From positions 22,734,120 to 22,798,119 of the forward strand of contig CM055066.1 of the NCBI GenBank assembly GCA_029204045.2: a DNA stretch of 64,000 bases. Reading direction: 5' to 3'. The DNA is from Tillandsia leiboldiana (lineage: Eukaryota > Streptophyta > Magnoliopsida > Poales > Bromeliaceae). The notes under the pieces were generated by a model. It did no database searches. It had not been told where the DNA came from and was given only the letters and a program-made list of their open reading frames with translations. Of the stretch, positions 11,786 to 21,720 are shown piece by piece (within the stretch, counting starts at the first letter, position 1; every line of letters begins with the position of its first letter). The position numbers were made by a program, and so were the translations under genes.

Positions 11786-12044
11786 CACGTGGCGGATCCC
11801 AGTTGGGCCGGCGCGGGGGCGCGGTCCACGGGAAAAGGGCGCGGTGTACGGTGGACCGGAGGGTGACACGTGGCGGTTTATGATTTGTCGGTGCTGTAGA
11901 CCCGGTTCACGGAGTGTGTGTGGGTGGCCTCGGGGCGCGTGCCTGGCAGAGGGGCACAGGCGGCGCTGACAGCGCGCACGTGGGCGTGGCAGCGACGCGT
12001 TGACTGGGTGCGTGCCACGTGTCGGCTGTGCAGCGAGCCACGTG
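11786..12044 (+). promoter_or_regulatory. Cluster of five CACGTG (G-box/ABRE-type) sites in B LTR
   Basis: CACGTG occurs at 11786-11791, 11867-11872, 11977-11982, 12016-12021 and 12039-12044, all upstream of the TATA box. In plants such cores are bound by bZIP and bHLH factors, including those of abscisic-acid and light responses. Similar clusters precede the TATA boxes of A, C and E, so the arrangement is shared. Function is inferred from motif and position only. Confidence 0.6.
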
Positions 12045-12217
12045 TCGTGCGGAGGTTGGTCTGGAATTGCTGTCGCCTGTTTGGTGGGCGACGTGGAGGC
12101 CTAGGGCAGTTTCGGGCTGCTACAGTGATCTTTCGGGCTGCTACAGTGCGCGCCCGAAAGTTCCCTGCGCCCGGAAATTGGGACCTATTCGGTATTTTTC
12201 GATTTGTTTCTGCAGCC

Positions 12218-12225
12218 TATAAAAG
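12218..12225 (+). promoter_or_regulatory. TATA box of B 3' LTR
   Basis: TATAAAAG lies about 0.92 kb into the LTR, after the GC-rich block. The position matches the TATA boxes of A, C/D and E. Confidence 0.65.
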
Positions 12226-15200
12226 CGATCCGAGCTTCCTTCTTTCATCTTTTTCCGCCATTTCCGAGCCTCCTCTCGCCAGGGTGCCTTCAGGAAAGAT
12301 GATCCCCGAGCTTGGCTGCATCCTTCTGCAAAGTTTTGAGATTTTTGGTGGCACGCTTATCGAGGTTTCCATTTCTACGGCGCGGAGCGACGCTCGTCCA
12401 TTTGGGTTACCCTTCGTCGCGTTTCGGTGCGCGAGCTCCCCCGGCCTACTCCGACCACCTTTTCGAGTGATTTCTTCGCCGCTGGATCCGCGACGGACAG
12501 ATCTACGATCTTGGTATTTTCATCTTTCCGTAATTTCGCGCTTTTCGAGGTGTTTGTTCGAGCTTACTGTGACCCCATTTCTGTGAAGGAGTTTTGGACA
12601 GCGGCATGGTCTTTCGGCATTATCTCCGCAACCGGGCATCGTTTGTTGACGTGCTTATACACTTTTTTCATCTACTCGATGCAAGGAATATCACAGTATT
12701 TTTCTTGGATTTTTCTGAGTTTTGCCCGAAGGTATATGTTCTTCCCCTTGTCTGTAAAAGGAATTACAGTTAAGTTGTTGTGTGGTTTTGCGCACCTGTA
12801 CTGTGGAATTTGTAACTCGGCCTACAGGGCTCGGAATTGGACGTGCAGGTGCTCGTTTCGAAGGTATCGACGCGAGGATTGCTATGATATTTTTATTGGA
12901 TTTTTCTGGGCACTTTCTGCAAGTGAAAACTGCACGTCTTCGGGACTGTTTTCTGATGTTGTTTATGTGGATTATTTTTGGAATAAAAGTGTAATGTTGG
13001 ACCTTAATTGTTGTACTCAGGGGTGTTTTCAGTTGTTTGGAGCCAAGGCTTGCGCGACATGTACCGAGGGTGTAATTTTGGCAGATTTTGGACTGTGAGC
13101 GTCTACCCACTTCACCGACTTCAGGTTTGCCTTGGTTTAAGCGCTTCAGGTGGGTAAACTAGTACTTGCAACTGTTAGAGGGAATAACAGAATTTATATG
13201 CATGTTATGCCTTATGGGAGATGTAATAGTGGATGTTCATGTATGGTTAAGATGAGCTTACCTATGGGAATGTCACCCTCTATGATTGATAGCATGCCTA
13301 ATTTAATGTGCAACCGTTATGAGCAAGAGGTAAGCATGGAAACGGCCTAGATCATGTGGATTGATGTTTCCCTGGTAATTGTACATGCTTGTTGAACTAG
13401 AGACTTAGCATGCGATAGACAGATTATATTTATCCCACACTAGATGATATAGAGATCATACATGTTTATTCAGTGGCCTATTGATGCGAGATTGGCATAT
13501 CATAGTGGGAATATTGTAGTATGCTTTGCTACCATATGTTTTACTCTCTTTTATTGTTTCCAAGGACAAAAGCATGCTTGAATGGACTTGTAGTTAGGCC
13601 ATCTTTTACTGCTGCACTACTTTTTGGAACTTGACTTAGGAGAAACCATACTTTTTCTTTCTCCTTCTTTGTTAGTCAGGTGGTCTGTATTGCTCGGGTG
13701 CGAGCAGGGGTCTGGGGTAGTGTAGCGGGGACATTGGTGTCAGGGATGGGTTGTGCTAGATTGCGGTTGGCAGGGTTTTGCGGTGACCGCGGACTTGGGC
13801 GGTTGACCGGATATTTATTTATGCATCAGATTGGGTATCATATTTCTCTAGTGGACGGGGTTTCCCACTATTTGTGTATTTTGCGTCTGATTGAGGACGA
13901 GGGTCTTCTTTAGTGGTTGGGCTTTCCCACTTTGATCATAGTCATGATCTAGTCCTGCTATATAGAGATACTTGTGTTATTGATGACAGAGATACTTTAC
14001 TCGTGTGGGTCGCTCCCCGCGAGTGCCCCTCCGGAGTAGGCTTTAGACCGTGTTGGGTTCCGGTCAGACCGTGTTGGGTTCCGGTCATTTGGACAGTGGA
14101 GATACTGAGTTCGGGAGATTGGTGACAGAGCAGGCAGTACCGGGTTTTATACCGGTTCATTCGATTGGGTTTATTTCGGTCAAATACTTTTATTGTTACA
14201 CTCGTGCCTGCGAGCCGAGTGCAGACTGGTAGTTGAGTTTAGATCAGTGCTAGTATTATCGAGAGCCGTTTTGTTGACGGTGGTCCCGTGTCGTTGAAAG
14301 TACTTTGACCGCTGTGTGAGAGGTTGAGCATCATGATTCTATCCGTTCTGAGAGAGAGAGCGTGGATTTTGACCATAGCTTGCATGAGCCACTACTCGAT
14401 AGCGAGTTAGTCCGTTTGGACGCCCTATGTAATTCCTGCCCGTCAGCGGGAGGTGGTTGTAGGTGGGCGCAGGTTTGACTGGACCAGATGTGGCAGTCAG
14501 CTCGATTGGGTCGATTGTGCACTTCATGTGCTAGTGGTTGCATACCACTGTTTGGTTCTCCCCTTTTAGCCTTTAGATAGGAGCATGGTAGCTGTTGAGA
14601 GTCTCCAGCTTACTCATTTCAGTCTTATGACTTAGGTTAGTTTATGTCTCTTGAGGACTTAGTGGGCAGACCGTCAGGTCTGGCGGTGGTACCCACTGAG
14701 AACTCCCTTTTTGGTGTAGTTCTCACACCCTTTGGGGGTCTTTTCCCCCCTTTTTCCTTCCTCTCCTTTGTTTTGCAGAGTCTTAGCGGGTGATGCTGAT
14801 TCTGCGGTTGTTGATCGAGGCGAGGGAGTCGCGAGCTAGATCCCTACCCGTCGTTGGAGAGTAGCGGTATCCCCTACAGAGGAGATCTTCAGTAGTTTAG
14901 TTGTTTTGTTTCCCTCTTTTGAGAGACTGTTGTAGTGAGGATATTTTATGTATTGAGAGACTGTACACTGTTGTATTTATTGGAGTTACCTCCTGGTTGG
15001 GTTCAGAGCTTGTATTTGAGGATATTGTTTTATTATTATTTTGGGAGGCGGACAGTGTTGTTTTATTTCCAGTTGTACAGTGATTGATTTTGGTTATATA
15101 GCAGATTTTTATTTATAACTCTGATATCTGTTTAGCTATAGTACTTTTCTTGCAGGTTGGACGCTTCGCCTATGCGGATTTGGCATAGGTGGCGGATCTG

Positions 15201-15241
15201 TTGGCGGGCCCGGGTCGCAGTTTTGACCCCGCGGCGTGACA

Positions 15242-16026
15242 CCAAGTGCAGCATGGTCGTGGTGGGGACTTTTCAATTGATGTAGCGGGAGTACTGAGGT
15301 ACAAGGATCGCTTTTGTGTGCCCATGGATTCTGAGATTCGGGAGCTGATTTTGAGAGAGGCTCACTATACACCTTATACCCTTCACCGTGGAGGAACTAA
15401 GATGTATAGGGACTTAAGGGAATAGTTTTGGTGGAATGGCATGAAAAGAGATATTGGAAGGTTTGTAGCTCACTGTCTAACTTGTTAGCAAGTTAAAGCT
15501 GAGCACCAGGTACCGGCTGGCAAATTACAGAACCTTCCAATTCCTTAATGGAAATGGGATCATGTGACCATGGACTTTACTGTTGGATTACCAAGATCAC
15601 AAAGTGGAGCTGATGCTATTTGGGTGATTGTAGATCGACTGACCAAATCTGCCCATTTTCTTCCTATACAGTCGAGTTGGGCTCTTGAGAAGTTAGCACA
15701 GCTATTTTTGGATGAGATTGTAAGGTTGCATGGTTTGCCAGCCTCGATTGTGTCTGATAGGGACTCGAGATTCACATCACATTTCTGGAAGAGTCTACAG
15801 ACAGCTTTGGGGACCCAGCTTCATTTCAGCACGGCCTTTCACCCACAGACTAATGGACAGTCTGAGAGGACCATTCAGACTCTCGAGGATCTGTTGAGAG
15901 CGCGTGTCCTGAGTTTTAGTGACAGTTGGGATCGACATTTGAGATTGGCTGAGTTCGAGTACAACAATAGTTTCCAGGCGAGCATTCAAATGGCGCCTTA
16001 TGAAGCGTTGTACGGACGCAAATGTC
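15242..16026 (+). pseudogene. Ty3/gypsy integrase zinc finger and catalytic core (element C)
   Basis: The reading frame runs from the HHCC zinc-binding region (AHYTP..., HCLTC) into the core. The catalytic triad is present: Asp at 15573-15575, Asp at 15756-15758 and Glu at 15864-15866, with exactly 35 residues between the last two (DD35E). HPQTNGQSERT surrounds the Glu. From 15564 the frame is open to the A2 insertion at 16027. Upstream there are in-frame stops at 15423-15425, 15486-15488 and 15546-15548. Element E, the nearest relative here, reads Gln codons at the first two, so those are C-to-T changes. The gene is split by A2 and resumes at 24320. Sequence before 15242 (RNase H, RT) is displaced by B. 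Confidence 0.92.
16022..16026. repeat. Target-site duplication ATGTC, left half (A2)
   Basis: ATGTC directly precedes the A2 LTR and is repeated at 24320-24324 after its other end. Removing A2 and one copy rejoins the integrase reading through YGRKC and RSPLFW. Confidence 0.97.
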
Positions 16027-16992
16027 TGTCACGCCCCGGGTGTAAACCGGAACCCGGGCCCGTCTACAGATCCACCGTGCACACGGTATTTCCCGCGTAC
16101 ACGAAGCGCCAAACCTGCTCAGATATAAGAGATAATAATAAAAGAGCAATAAAAACAGAGCTGAACTAAAAACTAATACATCTCAGACTGAAGCTGGAAA
16201 TAAAATACAATACATCTGTATAAATGATACATCAGTCTCTCCCAGCTCACCAAAATAAATATAACCTGCTGGCAAAAGCCAGTCCCAAATGTAAAAGTAG
16301 AACCGTCTGAGGAAACATGGGTACAACAACAGTCCAGCTAACCTGCTCATCCTACCTCGAGATCTACCTTCTCAGCCGTCCTCTCTCCTCGACCCACCGC
16401 TGAAAGCCCAGCAGCACCCGCAGAAGACACTGCAAAACAAGGGAGAAGAAAAAGAGGAAATAAGAATGGGGATGAGAACTACTAGTAAACCAGTAGCCTC
16501 CCCTAGTGGGTAAAACCTCAAACTCTGACACACCCACTAGGTCTACCAGAGGCAAAAAGGAAAGAAGAGTGGTAAGAAATGAAACTGCTGAAAAAGGGAA
16601 ATCTACCACTACTATGCCTCTAAAATACATTCCTAGACTGGAATAACCGTATGCAACAATAACCAACCGTCCCAGATGAACCCAATCTGTACCGCCCTCA
16701 TCATCGGGCAAGTAAGCCGCGCCGATGTGATAGCAAAATTCCTGCTGCCGCCCTCATCATCGGGCAAATAAGCCGTGCCGATATGATAGCAAAACTGTCC
16801 ATAACTGTCTGGCCCCGGCCTCCGGAGGGGATCTCGAGGGGAGCAACCCACACGAGGAAAGCATCATCGGTTAATAACCGCGCCGGTGTGATAAGTAACA
16901 AAAGCAGGATTGGATCACAACTATAAAGCCCCAGTGGAACACAACCCTCCACTAAAAGAAAACTGATCCCAAATCTGATCATAAGTGATCAT

Positions 16993-17247
16993 CCGGTCAA
17001 TCGCCCAAAATCCGCGATCGCCGCAATACCTCACAATACACAACCAAGTCTCACCACCGACCTCCGGTCAACCGCCCAATATCCGCGGTCGCTGGAATAA
17101 CCCACAATCACAATCATGTCCCACATCCGACATCTGGTCAACCGCCTACTATCCGCGGTTGCCACAAAACCCTCTAGTCCATAATCATGCCCTATCACCG
17201 ATGTCCTATAACCGACATCCGGTCAACCGCCCAATATCCGCGGTCGC
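16993..17247 (-). repeat. Four-copy CCGCCC/CCGCGG motif array in A2 LTR
   Basis: A ~30-bp motif of the form GGTCAACCGCCCA..ATCCGCGGTCGC recurs at spacings of about 65-85 bp. It can fold as a stem of ACCGC with GCGGT. One or two copies occur in E (30815-30845 and about 39168-39200), B (13781-13810), H (52798-52826, 52868-52898) and F (about 40249-40280). Confidence 0.8.
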
Positions 17248-18566
17248 CGCCAAAACCCATAATCCATAATCCAGGCCCCGGCTACACTATCCCAAATCCC
17301 TGCTTAAACCCGAGCAACAAATACCACCTGACTAACGAAAGGAGAAAAGAAACAAACAAGGTTTCTCCTAAGTCAAGTTCCAGCATTAAAGTGTAGTGAT
17401 AAAAGATGGCCTATCTAGATGTCCATACTAGCATGCAAGTGTTCTCAAGGAAATATAATTTAAGTCATTGATCATTAACAGTATCCACCTATGCATGTCA
17501 CGTACCCTCAAGTAGAACCACTAACAGGATAATCATATAGTCCAAAATAAATATTCCATTCCACATGCAAGGTTAAACGCTATCAAAGCAACCCAATCCC
17601 ACACAAACATGCATAAACCCAACCCCGATCATGATTAATCAAGATGTCCAAGTAAAGGGGGTCACTCTAATATTCCAAGTGAGCATGTCAAAATAGAGGT
17701 AAGCAACAACCACCCACCTCGAGCGCTAAGACCTGGTCCCAACAGTGAAGTCCACGCCCGGTCTAAGCAATCACCACAACACTGCACAAAGCACCCCAAA
17801 AAGGACATACACAATTAACATACAATGCTCACACAAAATCTGCCCCAAACACAACAGTCCACAGTTTTGCCCTTTTCACCTGCGAGGTCTGCTCGAAAAA
17901 TTCCAAGAAAAATACTCCCACGATCCTCGCGATGAACCGGTCGAAATGAGTACCTACACGTTCAAATCCGAGTTTCCTACGCTGAGATACAAATTCGACA
18001 GGGAAACCACCCCGAAATAAACCAATCACAAAATCTGAATCACAAGGTTCTGTAAACAGGAACCTTTCACCTTTGGGAAAAATTCAGAAAATTCCAAGAA
18101 AATTTGGAGATATTCCTCGTGATGTGTTGATGCAAAACGCCTTCTGAATCACCCCAATCCGACGCCTGTGCGCGAAGATATCGCCGAAACACTGTGTTCC
18201 TGTCCAAAACTCCGCCCACGAAAATGGGTCAAAAGAATGCTCGGGAAACTCCAAGATAAACTCGAAAAGGGGGGGAGCTCAAAACACAAAGATCGAAGCC
18301 CTACCTGTCGTGAGTCGAACGGCGCAAGAATTGCCTCAATCGGAGGTCGGAGTAAGCCGGGGGAGTCCTCGCACCAAAATGCGACGAAGAAGATCACAAA
18401 CGAACGAGCGTCGTGCCGCGCCGTAAAAATGGTAACCTCGGGATGCGTGCCGCAGAAAAATCCTGGAATCTGCAGATGGATCCGGCTCTGGGAGAGGAAG
18501 AGATCTCGTGAAGGTGGCACTGTGAGAGGAGGAACAGGGAAAGAGCTATTCGGGCTTGAACAGGGC

Positions 18567-18575
18567 CTATTTATA
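18567..18575 (-). promoter_or_regulatory. TATA box of A2 3' LTR
   Basis: CTATTTATA on the plus strand, TATAAATAG on the element strand, at the same LTR position as in A1. Confidence 0.65.
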
Positions 18576-21189
18576 GCTGGAAGAAACAATTCAGCTAATA
18601 CCCAATATGTCCTAGGTTTCGGGCGCACCCAGGGATTCGGGCGCCCGAATCCCCCGCTAGCTCCCCAACGCTGAACGCCCGAAACTCGCTGGTGACGCCA
18701 CGTCACCACCAAACAGCAAACAGCCGAAGGGACCAACCGCCTTGCGCCATATGGCACGCGCCACACCCGACGCGTGGCGCGCCCCCGGTCAGCGCTCGCC
18801 AGCTGCGCCCACGTGCGCGCCTGACACGCCGCCTGACGCGCCGCCTGGCACCCCTGCCAGGCACGGTTCCCGAGGCACCCCCCGCGCCTCGGTGGACCCC
18901 GTATTCTAGAGCCTTCCAATAGAAAGTCGCCACGTGTCCCGCCGGTCCATGCACCGCGCCCGCCTGCTCCGTGGTCCAAGTCCACTGCACCGACCAATCT
19001 CAACATGCCACGTGTCCTGCCCCTGGTGCCCGCGGCCGCTCCGCCGCCTGCCCGAGCCCGTCCGCCGTGCTCCGCCGCTGCCCGCCGGCGGCCGGAGTTA
19101 CTGTTCCGGCGTGAACAGTAACCAGTTGCGCAAAATATCAAGTAGATAGTCCATTTTTACCGTATTCGCGCACTAAATCCGAATTTGATGTCCATTTTGC
19201 CAAATTCCAACTCTAAAAATTGCCGAAGGCATCCGGAAAGATGTTCTTTTGTCCAAACTTCGCGCCGAGTCCATTTTTAATATCCGCTTCGCGCGAAACC
19301 ACTTCTAAAGATCCGACGGAGTCAACCGATCACCCATGCGATCCATTTAAGCCCGAAGTCCGCCACTTGTGTCCAACTGGTGTACAAACACCTCCAACGC
19401 ACCCCGTAGGCCTCCAGAAGCCACCCAACGCACAGCAACAGCTCTGCGGAGATTCAGGTCATTACATCCTCCCCCACTAAAAGAAAGTTTCGTCCTCGAA
19501 ACTAAAATCATTCCTCAATCCGGAACCTCAACCAAATAGAGGGGGTAAACATCCAATCACCCACCACTCAAGCTCCCAAGGTTGTCTAATACCTCCTCCA
19601 GAGACGCGATGCAATCCTCGGGTCTCTAACTAGAACAAAGTAGAGGCAGGCATTCCAGAAAACCGCACCACCTCATCCAAGAACAGCTAGGCTAACCGCT
19701 CGAGTGACCAAGTAGCCTGCATCGGCAAAAGCATCCACTCCTCCCAGGGCCCCCGATAATCCAACCACAAGTCCATCGGCACAAAAGCTCGATCCAAGTA
19801 CATCTATACTACCGAGGTATCCAATATAAGTCCCCCAACTGATCACGTAGGCTCTGATCTCTAATCTTTAACCGTCGGGATGTAGAAGCAATTCCCCAAC
19901 TCTCCGGCATCAACACACAGCCATATGCAGTCGAGAAAACCAGATTGCAAATCAACCTTCAGGAAGACCTGGGACCCATACAACCGGTAAATCAAATCCT
20001 CCATGCTTGACAAGGGTGCTACCTCCAGATGGTCACTTCATCAAATTCCCGGGGATCCACACAAAGCCGAAGTGAACCAACCTTCCACATCTCGACTAGC
20101 ACCGGCGCCCCCAAAGGCGACACACTTGGTCTGATAAAATTCCCAAAACATCGAATCCTGGAGTTGTGTCCTCAAATCTCAAACTAGTGACATGCTAGAC
20201 AACTCCGATAGGAGAACAGCCGGGAACTCGCAACCAAAGGGGGTATCACCGAGTCCCAGCGCCACCGTAGGTCCCTCAACCACACGAGCCAAAAGTCTAC
20301 TCATCCACTGCGAAACATCCGCCTCGCTCACGAAGTCAAAACCATAGAGGGGAAGATAACCCTCAAGCAACCCAAGTACACCAACACCTCCGGGCCTGGC
20401 TACCCAAGAAAACTGGCTCACGGCATAATCAACCACCGCGAAAGAAAACCGAACCAGCCAGCCCAACAAGTACCACAACAACATCCCGCAGTTGAGCCAA
20501 GACCATCAGGTCTACCGGCAAAATCCAGGACTCAAGCTGCACCGGGCAGGACCAACAACTCTCCTCCACATGCTAAGCGCGATCGAGAAAATAAGCCTCC
20601 CGTGCGCGTGGTGACCATCCTGCCCCCTATCCCAAGCAATGAAGCAAAAGCACTACCGACCGCTGTAACTCCGACAGTCTCAAAAATCCACTATCCTGGA
20701 AAAAGAAATCGGGAATGCCTCCTCCGACTGATCTGTCCTCCATCACCCGGCGCCAAGCGCCTCAATCAGAACTCGCCTTAGGCGGTAGATTCCAATCCAA
20801 AGGAACTACAATGCCACGCTCCATACCCGGCGCCTACTCCAATGAGGCATCCCTAATCCGTACTGGAGGGACCCAATAAGTTAAAAGGTATCCTGGCACA
20901 ATCTACTCTCAAACACTCATATCCTATGCGCCCCGTCCCTCTACACATGGAGCGTGCAGTTCAGCAACTGCGTTAACTCTTGCCATAAAAGGCCTCCAAG
21001 TACTCTCTATCCCCCACCGAACAAGACCCTGCCTCCAAGGGCTCCATACTCAATCCCACGAATCGGAATGACTCATCCGCCAAAACTGGCTCACTCGATC
21101 GTCGCAATCCCACAGCTTACCCGCTGTCAACTATCCACCCTGCCTCGGCGCCCCAACACTAAACGTCGGCACGGAGGGGGCTACTCGCT

Positions 21190-21287
21190 ACTCCGACAAC
21201 TGTGCCACTGCGCTGCTCCGACAACTGTGCCACTGCTCCGACAACTGTGCCACTGCGCTGATCCGACAACTGTGTCACTGCTCCGCT
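21190..21287 (-). repeat. Minisatellite in A2 interior, single 98-bp block
   Basis: Four subunits with the CCGACAACTGTG core, the one-block allele of the array at 3183-3378. Confidence 0.88.
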
Positions 21288-21701
21288 GATCTGCCTCCAA
21301 CACACCTATCCTTCGGGTCCGGAGCTCTCAGACTCCAATCTGGGTATCCGGCCCGAAACAACCAGCTCAGACCCAACTGCCGCACCAAGGTGCACCCGGG
21401 TCAGGGCCCAACGTCGGGGAGACACCGCTCACCACGACAAAACCGCAAATCAGCACACCCCAAACACTCGACCCAATCTAGCAAAAGTCAAGGACATCCC
21501 TCTATTTTTGTAACTTTATGTTGTTTGCAGCCAACATAACTGTCCCACAAAAATAGGATATGTCGATCCCTCTTCACTCACAGGAAGAGTCAAACAAATA
21601 AATCACCGACTTTCGCGAAATGTCGCGTCTCTCACGCACTAACATCCTAGGGTCCGCCGAAAAGCCTAGGGTTTCCTAAGTCCCAACTGACCTATCCCTA
21701 A

Positions 21702-21713
21702 GCTCTGATACCA
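21702..21713 (-). promoter_or_regulatory. Primer-binding site of A2
   Basis: GCTCTGATACCA on the plus strand, complementary sense to initiator tRNA-Met, just inside the 5' LTR. Confidence 0.93.
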
Positions 21714-21720
21714 CCTAATC

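Larger units (their letters stand above)
11295..15241 (+). mobile_element. Element B 3' LTR
   Basis: This 3947-bp LTR begins TGTGAAGACC and ends GGCGTGACA. In order it holds a leading U3 segment, a GC-rich block with five CACGTG palindromes (11786-12044), a TATA box (12218-12225), a long AT-rich middle, the CCGCGG-containing motif at 13781-13810, and hairpins at 14658-14724. A TTTTGCAG site lies at 14771-14778 and the terminal hairpins follow. Its right flank CCAAG begins integrase sequence of element C. B's own left flank was lost at the duplication junction, so a target duplication cannot be shown. Confidence 0.92.
16027..19466 (-). mobile_element. Element A2 3' LTR
   Basis: This 3440-bp LTR is the longest A LTR in the window and the only one with the 17059-17962 segment, which the other full A LTRs have lost. 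It contains four spaced copies of a motif pairing CCGCCC with CCGCGG (16993-17022, 17064-17092, 17134-17163, 17219-17247). A GTTTTGCAG acceptor-like site lies on the minus strand at 16430-16442 and a donor-like site at 18300-18307. Confidence 0.93.
19467..21720 (-). pseudogene. Element A2 interior: gag-pol remnants
   Basis: Same content as the A1 interior: polypurine tract at 19467-19478, chromodomain tail, integrase and RT scraps, protease-region relic (about 20179-20484), gag-derived part and primer site. It differs by lacking 77 bp present in A1 (near 2573-2650) and by having one rather than two 98-bp minisatellite blocks. Nothing in it is translatable as a domain of normal length. Confidence 0.8.

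Noticed and set aside
12427..13098. 223-codon plus-strand frame in the B LTR
   Set aside because: Lies downstream of the LTR TATA box with no recognisable domain, and has no counterpart frame in related LTRs. Most likely a chance frame in leader sequence.
18149..19141. 330-codon open frame on the minus strand in an A LTR, with counterparts in the other A LTRs
   Set aside because: It spans the TATA box and GC-rich LTR block, has no recognisable domain, and is broken differently in each LTR. GC content and recent duplication explain it.
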